NCBI RefSeq assembly: GCF_031191185.1
Contig: NZ_CP133465.1
Coordinates: 188,501-252,500, forward strand
DNA from: Prevotella nigrescens
GTDB lineage: Bacteria > Bacteroidota > Bacteroidia > Bacteroidales > Bacteroidaceae
Reading direction: 5' to 3'
DNA length: 64,000 bases
A program made the translations under genes and the position numbers. Of the stretch, positions 33,405 to 43,910 are shown piece by piece. The notes under the pieces were generated by a model, which worked only from the letters and a program-made list of their open reading frames with translations, had not been told where the DNA came from and ran no database searches. Within the stretch, counting starts at the first letter, position 1, and the number at the start of each line of letters is the position of its first letter.

Positions 33405-36032
33405 ATGAATAAGCAACAGCTTGCAAACAGAATATGGGCTTCAGCCAACAACATGCGTAATAAGATTGAAGCCAATGAATATAAGGATTATATTCTTGGC
33501 CTTATCTTCTATAAGTTCCTTTCTGATACGGAGGTGAAATATTTCACTGAGGTATGCGAGTGGGAAGAAGATGAGTTTCCCGAACTTGTGGAGAACTATG
33601 AGGATTTGAACATGAAGAATGCCATTAAGGAGTGCCAAGAGCACATTGGTTTCTTCATCGAGTATAAGTATCTGTTCTCTACATGGCTCAATGACACCAG
33701 TTTCAGCGTACAGACGCTGAGCGAAGCTCTCAGCAACTTTGAACGTTTAATGAGTGAGAACTACGCTTCTGTTTATGATGGCATCTTCAAGACGCTTCGT
33801 GAAGGGCTTAGTAAACTAGGCGATAACCCCAGTTCTCAGACAAAAGCACTGAAGGGACTTATCAAGCTCATTAAAGATATTCCTACCGATGGATCTCAGG
33901 ACTACGATGTATTGGGCTATGTGTATGAGTTCCTTATCAGCAACTTTGCCGCCAATGCTGGCAAAAAGGCAGGTGAGTTCTATACTCCGCATGAGGTAGC
34001 TATGATTATGTCGGAGATTGTGGCAGAGCATCATAAGAACAAGGAAAGCCTTGAAATCTATGATCCAACATCTGGTTCTGGTTCATTGCTTATCACTATT
34101 GGCAAGGCTGTGAGCAAGCATATTCAGGGCAAGAACAAAGTGAAATACTATGCGCAGGAGTTAAAGGAGAACACCTACAACCTGACTCGTATGAACCTTG
34201 TCATGCGTGGCATCATTCCGCAGAACATCGTTACTCGTTGTGCTGATACCCTCGAAGAAGACTGGCCTATGCATGAGGAGGGGTCTGAAATTGATAAACC
34301 TCTGGCTGTGGATGCTGTGGTCAGCAATCCTCCTTATTCTCAGCACTGGGAGCCAAAGGACAAGGAGTATGACCCTCGTTTCAAGAACTATGGTGTGGCA
34401 CCTAAGACCAAAGCCGACTATGCTTTCCTATTGCATGAACTGCACCACCTGAAGAGCGATGGCATTATGACAATTGTCATGCCACACGGTGTGTTATTCC
34501 GTGGAAAGACTCCCAAGATTTACGATAAGGATGGCAATGTGCTACCCTTGGAGATGCAAGAGGAAGGTCAGGCCGAAGGTCAAATTCGTGCCAACCTCAT
34601 TGAAAAAAACAATATCGATGCTATCATCGGACTGCCAGCCAATATTTTCTTTGGTACTGGTATTCCAACACTTATCATGGTGCTGAAGAAGAGCCGTGGA
34701 AACGAGGGCGTACTTATTATCGATGCCAGCAAGGGTTTCGTTAAGGATGGAAAGCAGAACAAGTTGCGTGCTTGTGATGTAAAGAAGATTGCCGATACCT
34801 ATCGTGAGCGCAAAGAAATTCCTGGTTTCTCCCGTGTTGTAACTCGCGATGAGATTCGCAAGAACGAGTACAACCTCAACATTCCTCGCTATGTGGATTC
34901 TGGTGAGGCAGCTGTGAAGTACGATATTTATTCCACAATGTTTGGTGGCATACCTAATAGTGAGATTGCTGACCTCTGTGAGTATTGGAGCGCATTCCCT
35001 ACACTTCAGCAGGAGTTGTTCGCTCCAGAGCAAGATAGACCTTACTCTACAGTTAAGATGGCCGACATAGTGGAAACAATCCATGAGAATAGTGACGTAC
35101 AAGACTTCAAGGCTCGTTTCTTAGCTGCTTTTGAAGACTTCAAGCGTATGCTCCACATCCGTCTTATAGACAATGTAGAGCAGGTGAAGGATGTCGTGGA
35201 GAGCGACATCATTTCTTCAGACATCTTCCGTCGTTGCGAGGGTATGCCGCTTATTGACAAATATGCCGCCTACCAGATTCTTGCTGATAACTGGCAGGGC
35301 ATCATGGGCGATGTGGAAATCATCCAGACCGAGGGTTTCGGTGCTTGTAATGTGGTGGAGCCTAAGATGAAGATGGTGAAGGATAAGAACGGCATTGAAC
35401 AAGAAGTTGAGGACGGCCTTAAGGGACGTATCATTCCGTTCGAACTGGTTCAAAAGATTCTCTTCCAGGATTACCTTGACGCTATCGCTGCCCTTCAATC
35501 TCGTATCAAGGCTATCGACGGCGAACTGGATGCTGTACGCGACGAACTTCTTGGTATGGAAGATACAGATAAATACTTCGATGCAGAGAAAGACAATGTC
35601 TTCATAAAGAAAGAAATTACAGCCGACAGCAAGCCCAAAGCAGATGTAGAGGATGATATCAAGGAACAACTGAAAGCTATTGTTGCCCTTTGGAATGAAC
35701 AGTCTGCGAAGAAGAAGCAAGTTACTAAAGACAAGGATGCCTTAGAGGCAAAGACCATCAAGACGATAGAAGGTCTTGATATGAAGGACATTCAAATGTT
35801 CCTCGAACTGAAGTGGATTCTACCTATCACCTCTGCCATCGAGTCGTTGCCAGATGAAGTCATTCAAACACTTGCCGATGCCATTTCTGGTCTCAACGAG
35901 AAGTATGCCATTACCTATAACGATATAGAGCAGGGTATTGAGGAGTCCGAGAGTAATCTTGCAACGCTCATTGACCAACTCACAGGTGATGAGTTTGCCA
36001 TCAGCGGTTTGTCTAACCTTATTAAGAAGTAA
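33405..36032 (+). CDS. hsdM: Type I restriction-modification DNA methyltransferase (N6-adenine)
   Basis: This 875-residue protein has an HsdM N-terminal helical domain (about 1-150). The N6-adenine methylase core has the SAM motif DPTSGSGSLLI (from D220) and the catalytic NPPY at N308-Y311. A C-terminal extension (about 520-875) includes a coiled-coil-like stretch (DAIAALQSRIKAIDGELDAVRDEL). It is clearly longer than the classical 500-550 residues; long versions occur in Bacteroidota. With HsdS it methylates the recognition site, and with HsdR it restricts unmethylated DNA. The gap to hsdS is 2 bp. Confidence 0.95.
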   Translation: MNKQQLANRIWASANNMRNKIEANEYKDYILGLIFYKFLSDTEVKYFTEVCEWEEDEFPELVENYEDLNMKNAIKECQEHIGFFIEYKYLFSTWLNDTSFSVQTLSEALSNFERLMSENYASVYDGIFKTLREGLSKLGDNPSSQTKALKGLIKLIKDIPTDGSQDYDVLGYVYEFLISNFAANAGKKAGEFYTPHEVAMIMSEIVAEHHKNKESLEIYDPTSGSGSLLITIGKAVSKHIQGKNKVKYYAQELKENTYNLTRMNLVMRGIIPQNIVTRCADTLEEDWPMHEEGSEIDKPLAVDAVVSNPPYSQHWEPKDKEYDPRFKNYGVAPKTKADYAFLLHELHHLKSDGIMTIVMPHGVLFRGKTPKIYDKDGNVLPLEMQEEGQAEGQIRANLIEKNNIDAIIGLPANIFFGTGIPTLIMVLKKSRGNEGVLIIDASKGFVKDGKQNKLRACDVKKIADTYRERKEIPGFSRVVTRDEIRKNEYNLNIPRYVDSGEAAVKYDIYSTMFGGIPNSEIADLCEYWSAFPTLQQELFAPEQDRPYSTVKMADIVETIHENSDVQDFKARFLAAFEDFKRMLHIRLIDNVEQVKDVVESDIISSDIFRRCEGMPLIDKYAAYQILADNWQGIMGDVEIIQTEGFGACNVVEPKMKMVKDKNGIEQEVEDGLKGRIIPFELVQKILFQDYLDAIAALQSRIKAIDGELDAVRDELLGMEDTDKYFDAEKDNVFIKKEITADSKPKADVEDDIKEQLKAIVALWNEQSAKKKQVTKDKDALEAKTIKTIEGLDMKDIQMFLELKWILPITSAIESLPDEVIQTLADAISGLNEKYAITYNDIEQGIEESESNLATLIDQLTGDEFAISGLSNLIKK

Positions 36033-36034
36033 GT

Positions 36035-37303
36035 ATGGAGCCAAAGATAAGATTAAAAGGATTTCAGGGAGAGTGGAAAGAGTCTGCTTTCTCAGAATCT
36101 TTCGAATCTCTGAAGAACAATTCCCTATCACGAGCAGAGCTGGATGACAGCGGAACTGTGTACAATATTCATTACGGTGATGTCCTAATAACCTACAATG
36201 AATGCGTTAAGATTGATAAAGAGGTTAAGACCTTTGTCAAAGATGCAGAAGTTGCAAGGAAACTGTCTCATTTGTGCGCTATTAAGAATGGAGATGTTAT
36301 CTTTGCAGATGCTGCCGAGGACAATACTGTAGGAAAGTGCACTGAGGTTATTGCCCATGAAGCAGATGCAATAGTGTCTGGACTTCATACTATTCCATGC
36401 CGTCCAAAGAAAGAATTTGCATCTCGATATCTGGGGTATTACTTAAATTCTAAAGCGTATCACGACCAACTTCTTCCACATATACAAGGAACTAAGATTT
36501 CCAGCATATCAAAAAGGACTTTGGCATATACTCATATCAGTTGTCCAAGTGATAAGAAAGAGCAACAAGCAATTGCCTTTTACTTCCAGCACCTCGACTC
36601 TCTCATTCAATCCTTCACAAAAAAGATTGAATCGCTCAAAAAGGTGAAAGCTGCAAGTTTGCAATCCATGTTTCCACGGGAAGGAGAAACCATCCCAAGA
36701 GTAAGGTTCAAAGGCTTTGAAGGGATATGGGAAATTATCAAATTCTCAGATTTTGCAGAAATACACCGAGGACTTACATATACTCCGAATAATGCGATGG
36801 AAAATGGAGTTCGAGTATTACGTTCGTCAAATATTGACGAAGATACTTTTGTAACATCTAAAGGTGATATATTTGTAGCACCCAATTGTGTAAATATTGA
36901 CTATGCAAAAAAAGGTGATATACTTATTACAGCCGCAAATGGTTCACCTCACTTGGTGGGAAAGCATGCAATCATAAGAAATACATGCTCAATTCCTATG
37001 GTCGCTGGTGGCTTTATGTATTTGGTTAATTCACAAGAATCTGAATTTCTAAACGCAAGTATGAGTTCGAATTGGTATTACCGATTTCTCAAGACAGGAG
37101 TAACAGGCGGTAATGGATCGATAGGAAATCTTAGTAGAAACGATTTGAAGAAAGCAGAGTTTTTAATTCCTATCCAAAAAGAAGAACGAAATATGCTCGC
37201 CGATTACTTCACATCTCTCGACTCACAAATCTCTCTCCAGACCCAGCGTTTGGAAAAGTTGAAGCAGATTAAATCTGCATGTTTAGATAATATGTTTGTA
37301 TAA
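36035..37303 (+). CDS. hsdS: Type I restriction-modification specificity subunit
   Basis: This 422-residue protein has two target-recognition domains in tandem: TRD1 about 1-170 and TRD2 about 225-385. Each is followed by a conserved helical spacer (QQAIAFYFQHLDSLIQSFTKKIESLKKVKAASLQSMFP and ERNMLADYFTSLDSQISLQTQRLEKLKQIKSACLDNMFV). The internal symmetry is typical of HsdS, which reads a bipartite DNA site. No second hsdS or inverted repeats are nearby, so no phase-variable shuffling is evident. It lies 2 bp after hsdM and 21 bp before hsdR. Confidence 0.95.
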   Translation: MEPKIRLKGFQGEWKESAFSESFESLKNNSLSRAELDDSGTVYNIHYGDVLITYNECVKIDKEVKTFVKDAEVARKLSHLCAIKNGDVIFADAAEDNTVGKCTEVIAHEADAIVSGLHTIPCRPKKEFASRYLGYYLNSKAYHDQLLPHIQGTKISSISKRTLAYTHISCPSDKKEQQAIAFYFQHLDSLIQSFTKKIESLKKVKAASLQSMFPREGETIPRVRFKGFEGIWEIIKFSDFAEIHRGLTYTPNNAMENGVRVLRSSNIDEDTFVTSKGDIFVAPNCVNIDYAKKGDILITAANGSPHLVGKHAIIRNTCSIPMVAGGFMYLVNSQESEFLNASMSSNWYYRFLKTGVTGGNGSIGNLSRNDLKKAEFLIPIQKEERNMLADYFTSLDSQISLQTQRLEKLKQIKSACLDNMFV

Positions 37304-37324
37304 CCTAAAAAAAATATTAGACCT

Positions 37325-40300
37325 ATGCCAGTAGATGTTTTAATTCGTCCGTTCCTAAAGGAACTTGATTTTGAGAAGGCACTTGCAGACTTTCTGCCAC
37401 AACATGGTTGGGAGCCTAACGTGATAATGAACCCAACAGAGGATATCCTCATTAAAAACTGGGCTGCTATTATATTCAACAATAATCGTGACATGAATCG
37501 TCTTGGTGACTTTAAACTCACCGACACAGAGATGCAGCAAATCATGGCACAAGTGGACGCGCTTAAGAACCCATACGAGGTGAACCAGTTCATCAATGGT
37601 GGACAAGTGATGATAAAGCGTGACAATCCTGATGACAAAATCAACTTCGGCAAGGAGGTGTATCTCACTATCTTCAATGCTCGTGAAATTCATGCAGGAC
37701 AGAGTGTTTATCAGATTGTTCGTCAGCCAAGATTCCAAACCAAGCATCCTCTTGGCACTACACGACGTGGTGATGTGGTGTTGCTCATTAACGGTATGCC
37801 TGTTATACATATCGAATTGAAGCGAAGTGGTGTAGATGTAACTCAGGCAGTGAATCAGATCAAGAAGTATGCCCACGAAGGCATCTTCTCGCATGATATC
37901 TTCTCTTTGATACAAATATTTGTAGCCATGACTCCAGAGAAGACACTCTATTTCGCGAATCCTGGGGCGTCGGAAAATTTCTCTCCAAGTTTCTACTTCC
38001 ACTGGGCTGACTTCAATAACGATGAGGTTTACGACTGGAAGCGCATTGCCGCCAACCTTCTGTCAATCCCGATGGCTCACCAGATGGTGGGCTACTATAC
38101 CATAGCCGATGACAAGGACGAAACGTTGAAAGTGCTTCGCAGTTATCAGTATTTCGCAACCACCAAGATATGGGAGCGTGTGCGTGCGACCAACTGGGAT
38201 GACCACTATCATAAGGGTGGTTACATCTGGCATACTACAGGTTCTGGAAAAACGATGACTTCTTTCAAGTCTGCCCAGCTCATTGCCAAGGCCAATGATG
38301 CCGATAAGGTGGTGTTCCTGCTCGACCGCATAGAACTGAGCACACAGTCGGCTGACGAGTATCGTGGCTTTGCCAATGCCGATGATAACGTGCTCGATAC
38401 GGATGACACAAGGAATCTGATACGAGTATTGGAAAGCGACAGCAAGGACGAGTGCCTTATTGTTACCTCTATACAAAAGATGAGTCGTATCAATAGTGGC
38501 AACAGCGTTTCACAGTCAACTATTGACAAGATTAACAAGAAGCGCGTCGTGTTTATTGTGGATGAGTGCCATAGAAGTGTTACAGGTTCTGGCAAGGACA
38601 GCGGTAGTGGCATGCTCCTGGCAATAAAGAATACCTTCCCTCGCGCCATTTTTTTCGGATTTACAGGCACACCGATATTCCCAGAGAATGCTCGTGGCGA
38701 GGTGACTACAGAGGTTATATTTGGCGACATGCTCCACAAATACACGCTTGCCAGTGGTATTCCTGACAAGAACGTTCTTGGTTTCGACCTTTATCGAGAA
38801 GACACATTCCAAGAGCACGACATCCGCGAAAAGGTGGCATTGCGACAGGCAGACCCTGATGCAGAGACGGTGGATGATATCGCAAAGGACAATGAGAAGA
38901 TGGACATCTATAACAAGTGGATGTGTGACACTGATATGTTGAAAGTGGAAGATGAAGCGAAATCGCTCTACGCCACTGATGCACACCACATGGCGGTTGT
39001 TCAGAAAATTGTGGAGGAACGCCCTATGCTCAGCCACAATGGTAAGTTTCATGCCATATTGGCCACAAAGAACATTCCAGAGGCCATAGAATACTATCAG
39101 CTATTCAAGAAGCATTATCCAGAGTACAATGTTACTGCCATCTTTGATGACTCCATCGATAATAATGGCGGTGGAGAATATAAGGAAGAGGCTATCCTTG
39201 AAATACTTCAGGATTACAATGATAGGTTTGATACCACATTCCTGCAATCAACCTATGCCAAATACAAAAAAGACGTAGCAAAACGTCTTGCTCACAAGGC
39301 ACCTTATCAGCACTTAGAGAAAGACAAGCAACTGGATTTGCTCATCGTAGTAACCCAGATGTTGACCGGATATGACTCGAAATGGGTGAACACACTTTAT
39401 GTGGATAAACTGTTGCAGTATGTGGATGTTATCCAGGCATTCTCACGCACCAACCGCCTGTTTGGGCCAGATAAACCTTTTGGTATTATCAAGTATTTCA
39501 CACGTCCTAACCGTATGGCGAAGAACATTGAGGATGCGCTGGCTCTGTATGTAGATCAGCCATTACTTGTGTTCACAGATAAGCTGGAGGCCAATCTGGA
39601 GAAGATTAACCAGTCGTTCCGCGTCATCGACCAACTGTTTAAGGCAGAAGGAATCGATTACTATGCTACCTTACCCCAGGCAGAAGCATCAAAAAAGAAG
39701 TTTGCCAAAGAGTTTTGTGAAATGACCAAGCGTCTGGAAGCTGCCAAGATGCAAGGTTTCCGATGGGAACAATCTGAATACGAGTACCAACATACCAATG
39801 GATGGGTGAAACTGAAGATGGAACTTGACGAACAGACTTACAAGATTCTTCTGGCTCGTTACCGCGAACTATTCCAGAAAGGACCTGGAGGCGATGGTGA
39901 CGACGATGATGTCTATCAGCTGGAAGCATACATCACAGAGACTGGTGTCGGTACAATCGATGCTGAGTATATCAACTCCAAGTTTATTAAGTTCGTCAAG
40001 AACCTCTATACTTCTGGTCCAGGTAGCGAACATGTCAAGGTTGCGCAGGCAGAACTTCATAATGCTTTTGCCTCACTCAATCAGCGCGACCAGCGTACTG
40101 CCCAGCGCATTTTGCATGATATAGAAAGTGGTGACTTGCGTCTAAGCCCAGGCAAGACCATCTATGATTATATCATTGACTACCAGAAGCGTGAGTGTGA
40201 TCAACAGGTTTATACGTTGGCCGAAGCAACGGGGTTGAACATCACCAAACTGCAGGAACTCATCAGTAAAGATACAACAGAGCAAAACATCAATGAACAA

Positions 40301-41155
40301 GGTCGTTTCGATACTTTGGTGCAGACGCTTGATAAGGTGAAGGCTGTCGGTTTCCTGAAGAGAGTTACCAGGCAGGATGTACCCAAGCGTTTTGTCATCA
40401 CCAACCTGTCAAGCATCCTCCGTCGCTTCATCCTCGATCCCTCTGACAGAGCAAAGATTGTCTATGCCTATCAGAATGAAGATTTCTTCCTGGACGTAAA
40501 TATTCCAGAGGAAATGCCAGAAGATGAAGTGCTGCAAGAAACTCAAAAGCAGAAGGAACAGCGTGAGGAGAGTAATAAGCTGTCCTTTGAGGAGATGAGC
40601 GAAAATGTACGTGAGTTAGTCAAAAAGGATTTGAGAAAGTGCGCAGGTATGCCACTGGCACATGATGTTGTTAAAGCGTTCTTTAAGATTCTTACAACCC
40701 CAACAATCAAGAATGTTGACGGCGTTGGTCTTGATGTCTATAAGGCAATGGACGAACTCTTCGGTAGAAAGGAAGTGAACATCATTGATAAACACGTCCA
40801 TTCTGGTAACCTATCGGTTAAGTTTGAGGTTTACTTGAAAAAGCTGTACTATATGCTTCACGGCAGCGAGATTCAACCAACAGAGGAAAGAAAGAATGTC
40901 ACTCTTGCCAATTGTATCTTTGCGTTCCCATGTTTGAAAAATCTACGTTGGAGCACCAAAGAAACAGAGCACAAACTTTCTGGTTACCTCGATATAATTC
41001 GAAACAATCGCAACACGTCTGACGGAAATGGCGCCCATTCTTCATACTTGCTGACGGAGGAACAGCTTGACGAGAATATCAAGGCATTCGTTACGCTGTA
41101 TTTCTATGTAACAGGAATGTGCTATAATGAATTGAAGGCCAGGTATGACATCTGA
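37325..41155 (+). CDS. hsdR: Type I restriction enzyme endonuclease/translocase subunit
   Basis: This 1276-residue protein has an N-terminal PD-(D/E)XK nuclease with D150 (GDVVLL) and E164-x-K166 (HIELKRSG). The SF2 translocase follows with Walker A TTGSGKT (304-310) and DECH (413-416), plus FTGTP and later helicase motifs (QMLTGYDSKWVNTLYVDK, QAFSRTNR). The C-terminal part (about 1000-1276) is longer than in classical HsdR and carries no motif I recognise. It cuts unmodified DNA far from the site after translocation. It is the last gene of the operon and has a terminator at 41173. Confidence 0.95.
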   Translation: MPVDVLIRPFLKELDFEKALADFLPQHGWEPNVIMNPTEDILIKNWAAIIFNNNRDMNRLGDFKLTDTEMQQIMAQVDALKNPYEVNQFINGGQVMIKRDNPDDKINFGKEVYLTIFNAREIHAGQSVYQIVRQPRFQTKHPLGTTRRGDVVLLINGMPVIHIELKRSGVDVTQAVNQIKKYAHEGIFSHDIFSLIQIFVAMTPEKTLYFANPGASENFSPSFYFHWADFNNDEVYDWKRIAANLLSIPMAHQMVGYYTIADDKDETLKVLRSYQYFATTKIWERVRATNWDDHYHKGGYIWHTTGSGKTMTSFKSAQLIAKANDADKVVFLLDRIELSTQSADEYRGFANADDNVLDTDDTRNLIRVLESDSKDECLIVTSIQKMSRINSGNSVSQSTIDKINKKRVVFIVDECHRSVTGSGKDSGSGMLLAIKNTFPRAIFFGFTGTPIFPENARGEVTTEVIFGDMLHKYTLASGIPDKNVLGFDLYREDTFQEHDIREKVALRQADPDAETVDDIAKDNEKMDIYNKWMCDTDMLKVEDEAKSLYATDAHHMAVVQKIVEERPMLSHNGKFHAILATKNIPEAIEYYQLFKKHYPEYNVTAIFDDSIDNNGGGEYKEEAILEILQDYNDRFDTTFLQSTYAKYKKDVAKRLAHKAPYQHLEKDKQLDLLIVVTQMLTGYDSKWVNTLYVDKLLQYVDVIQAFSRTNRLFGPDKPFGIIKYFTRPNRMAKNIEDALALYVDQPLLVFTDKLEANLEKINQSFRVIDQLFKAEGIDYYATLPQAEASKKKFAKEFCEMTKRLEAAKMQGFRWEQSEYEYQHTNGWVKLKMELDEQTYKILLARYRELFQKGPGGDGDDDDVYQLEAYITETGVGTIDAEYINSKFIKFVKNLYTSGPGSEHVKVAQAELHNAFASLNQRDQRTAQRILHDIESGDLRLSPGKTIYDYIIDYQKRECDQQVYTLAEATGLNITKLQELISKDTTEQNINEQGRFDTLVQTLDKVKAVGFLKRVTRQDVPKRFVITNLSSILRRFILDPSDRAKIVYAYQNEDFFLDVNIPEEMPEDEVLQETQKQKEQREESNKLSFEEMSENVRELVKKDLRKCAGMPLAHDVVKAFFKILTTPTIKNVDGVGLDVYKAMDELFGRKEVNIIDKHVHSGNLSVKFEVYLKKLYYMLHGSEIQPTEERKNVTLANCIFAFPCLKNLRWSTKETEHKLSGYLDIIRNNRNTSDGNGAHSSYLLTEEQLDENIKAFVTLYFYVTGMCYNELKARYDI

Positions 41156-41172
41156 CTGACAAAGGTTTTTAG

Positions 41173-41201
41173 AAATTGTGATTCCTAGAATCGCAATTTT
41201 C
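41173..41201 (+). terminator. Terminator of the hsd operon
   Basis: AAATTGTGATTC (41173-41184) pairs with GAATCGCAATTT (41188-41199) with one mismatch, followed by TCTCTTT. Confidence 0.75.
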
Positions 41202-41223
41202 TCTTTGCAAAAAATGTCACGAG

Positions 41224-42668
41224 ATTATATAGTCATCCCTTAAAAACTATATTTCAGCATAAAGCTTGTACTGACAAGCTCTATGCTGATTCTTTTTATA
41301 AGGTACAAAAGAACTCTCATAGCTCTTTTGAAGTTATATGCTGCGGCAGCTAATAATACATTGATAGTATCTCCTTTGACACCTTTATAAAAGTTGCGAG
41401 ATAATCGGTGGTCTGCTTTAAGATGTCCCATCGTTGGCTCTATACCAGCTCGTTTACAAAATAGTTTGTGTTTCTTTCTCTTTTGGTAGTAGCTGTCTTT
41501 AGCTTTAGGAGTGTCTGGGATGAGTATCTTTGTCTTCCCAATCTGCTTTATACCTCTATACCCTCTATCTCCTGCTAACTTATCAACCTGCCTTCCTGTC
41601 ATCCTTTGGGTTTGTTCTAGCGTCTTTTCGATAGTATGCCCATCATATTCATTCCTAAAAGAACATGCACCAAGAATAAGTCCTGACCATGAGCGAAGAA
41701 TAGATACTTTATTGCCAAACTCATATTGCTTATGGTCCTTACCCTTGCTGACGCAAACTACATCTGGTTCGTGCAGAGAATATACTTTGTTCTTTGACTT
41801 CCTATTCTGAGAAAGAACTCTGTAATATAGCTCAAACGTCTTCTCATATCCTTTCCTTCCCACAAGATTACGCTCTAGCTCTCTTACTAATCTACCCTGC
41901 TATGGTCTTCAGTTGTCTATCTGCCTTAAGAGCTTTCTTACGATTCTTGGGATGATTACGAAAACGTTGGGAACGGTAAATTCCTTTCAAGGTACGCGTA
42001 TAACTCTGTCGTAGAGGAAGACAATTGCCATGAACTATCTTCAGAACGTTTTTGATTATCTTTTTATGCAACTTCGCATCTGTAGGATAGGTTATATTCT
42101 TCTCCTGCACGGTAGAATCAATGAAAGCCGTATCAAAATGGTCTTCGTTATCATGGTCAGTATTAACGCGGATGCTCTCGGCTAATATTAACTCCATACC
42201 TTTCTCACCTATACGATTTCTGAAGTGAACTAACTCGGAAGCGTCACAGGGTTCTTTTGGCATAAATTCAAGTCCACCACAGAAATATTGGTAGTAAGCA
42301 TTCTCGCTCCATTGAGAAACCACCATTTCATCTGACACATTACGCAAATGTTTTAAAATTAAAAGACCACACATCAAGCGAATAGGATGGGCAGGGCGAC
42401 CATTGGTACTGCAATACAATGGAGAAAAAGCATTTTCAAAACATTCCCAATTAATCTTATTACTAAGTTGGAAAAGGGGATGTTCATGGCTAAGCATGTC
42501 CTCTAAAGAAGAGAACAAAGAGAGCTGTTTGGATGTACGTTTAAGCATAAATATCTGCAAGATTTATAATGTAAAGGTACAAAAACTTGCAGATATGAGC
42601 AAATAATTTACAGGATAATATACTATGAATCAGAGGAATATTAGGTTTATAAGGGAGGACTATATAAT
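41224..42668 (-). mobile_element. IS5-family-like insertion sequence, inactive copy
   Basis: The terminal inverted repeats are about 24 bp: ATTATATAGTCATCCCTTA at 41224 inward, and the matching TAAGGGAGGACTATATAAT ending at 42668 (24-bp arms with a few mismatches). They enclose 1445 bp with one frameshifted transposase. The target duplication is uncertain: the outer ATTATA/TATAAT is itself palindromic, so TATA or nothing could be the repeat. It separates the type I RM operon from the CBASS. Confidence 0.8.
41240..42560 (-). pseudogene. IS5-family DDE transposase, single frameshift
   Basis: The first part (42560-41892) starts MLKRTSKQLSLFSSLEDML and includes GRPAHPIRLMCGLLILKHL and DTAFIDSTVQEKNITYPTD. 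It ends KTIAG and stop. Reading on in another frame gives RLVRELERNLVGRKGYEKTF, joining the second part (41863-41240), which has the SWSGLILGACSFRNEYDG, DKLAGDRGYRG and RAGIEPTMGHLK segments. Deleting one G in the GGG at about 41895 restores a protein of about 440 residues. The copy is therefore probably dead, unless the shift is a sequencing error. Confidence 0.85.
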
Positions 42669-42702
42669 AAGGAAGGTGTGTCAAAATTGACACACCCTCC
42701 TT
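42669..42702. terminator. Strong hairpin abutting the IS and preceding the CBASS promoter
   Basis: AAGGAAGGTGTGTCA (42669-42683) pairs with TGACACACCCTCCTT (42688-42702) with one mismatch and a 4-nt loop. No clear T-run follows on the plus strand. It would insulate the CBASS from upstream transcription or end transcripts entering the IS. Confidence 0.6.
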
Positions 42703-42749
42703 ATTATAAAAAATTGTCAGCTGTGCAGATAGACTGCATAGATTGGCAT

Positions 42750-42757
42750 TACCTTTG
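42750..42757 (+). promoter_or_regulatory. -7 element of the CBASS operon
   Basis: TACCTTTG, 26 bp before the Cap5 start codon. No good -33 TTG is seen, so the promoter may be weak or regulated. Confidence 0.6.
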
Positions 42758-42782
42758 CAGTGTTATTAATAAATAGAAGTAA

Positions 42783-43904
42783 ATGAGTAAGACAACAATT
42801 CCTGAAAGTGTAAAGCGAGACCTTTGGTTCGCAGCCCATGGTAGATGTGAGTTTGCTGGATGTAACAAGGTGCTATTTAAACATGGGATAACAATGGATG
42901 AATGCAATATTTCCAATTATGCCCATATCATTGGAGACTCTCCCAAGGGGCCTCGTGGCGACAAGGAAAAATCTAAAGAACTTGCAAAGGATATAAACAA
43001 TCTCATACTGCTCTGTCCTGAATGTCACAAACTAATTGACAGCGATGAAGATAAATATACCGTGGAAGTGCTCAGAAAGATGAAAAGGGAGCATGAAAAG
43101 CGAATCCTATTGGTAACAGGCATCCAGCCTAACATGAAAAGCTTGGTGGTTACGTATGGACCGAAAATCGGAACAGACACCCCCCATTTTAATAAAGATG
43201 TTCTTTTTAATACTATCTTTCCTGAGAGATATCCAGCAGATTTGTCACCTATTGAAATACAGATGAAGAACTCTGTTATGAAAGATGGTGAGACTTTTTT
43301 CTGGGAAGTAGAATTACGTCAGATTGAAGATATTTGCACAAATAAGGTATTAGGTCCATTGGAGCGAGGTGAATTATCCCATGTTTCGCTATTTGCGCTT
43401 GGACCTCAACCCTTGCTTGTGAAGTTGGGTACAATGTTGAATGATAAATATCCAATAACGGTCTTTCAAAAACACCGCATTCCTGATAGTTGGTGTTGGC
43501 TTGAAGAAGATTCACAAAATGACATTCAGCTAATTGAGCCTCATGATAAAACAAAAGAGCCTGTCCTAGTGATTGCATTAAGTACAAAAGCTATCTTGGA
43601 GCGAATCGCTGATAGATTTGGAAACACAGTAAGTCTATGGTCTATCACTTGCAGTGAACCTGGAAATGATATGATGCGTTGCCATAGTCAGTTAAAACAA
43701 TTTAATCGAGTGGCCAGAATGGCAATGGATGCCATTAAGACGGCACACTCGAAGGCTGATTGCTTAAAAATATTCATGGCAGTTCCTGCTTCTTGTGCGG
43801 TAGAACTTGGTCGTATTAGAATGCCAAAAGCTGATTTACCTTGGATGCTGTATGACTATTGGGGTGATAAAAATAAAGATATAGAAACGATAACAATAAA
43901 ATAG
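42783..43904 (+). CDS. cap5: CBASS effector Cap5: HNH endonuclease fused to SAVED domain
   Basis: In this 373-residue protein the N-terminal HNH nuclease (about 10-110) has C22/C27, then YAHIIGDSPKGPRGD (H48), INNLILLCPECHKLID (N72/N73, C78, C81, H82). The remainder (about 150-373) fits the SAVED sensor domain (HVSLFALGPQPLLVKLGTML, KEPVLVIALSTKAILERI, IFMAVPASCAVELGRIRMPK). In CBASS, SAVED binds the cyclic oligonucleotide made by the partner CD-NTase and activates HNH to degrade DNA, killing the infected cell. It is the first gene of a three-gene operon, 6 bp before the CD-NTase. The exact signal molecule cannot be read from sequence. Confidence 0.92.
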   Translation: MSKTTIPESVKRDLWFAAHGRCEFAGCNKVLFKHGITMDECNISNYAHIIGDSPKGPRGDKEKSKELAKDINNLILLCPECHKLIDSDEDKYTVEVLRKMKREHEKRILLVTGIQPNMKSLVVTYGPKIGTDTPHFNKDVLFNTIFPERYPADLSPIEIQMKNSVMKDGETFFWEVELRQIEDICTNKVLGPLERGELSHVSLFALGPQPLLVKLGTMLNDKYPITVFQKHRIPDSWCWLEEDSQNDIQLIEPHDKTKEPVLVIALSTKAILERIADRFGNTVSLWSITCSEPGNDMMRCHSQLKQFNRVARMAMDAIKTAHSKADCLKIFMAVPASCAVELGRIRMPKADLPWMLYDYWGDKNKDIETITIK

Positions 43905-43910
43905 GGAGCG

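Noticed and set aside
36035..37303. Phase-variable hsdS shuffling
   Set aside because: There is only one hsdS, no inverted partial copy and no recombinase next to it.
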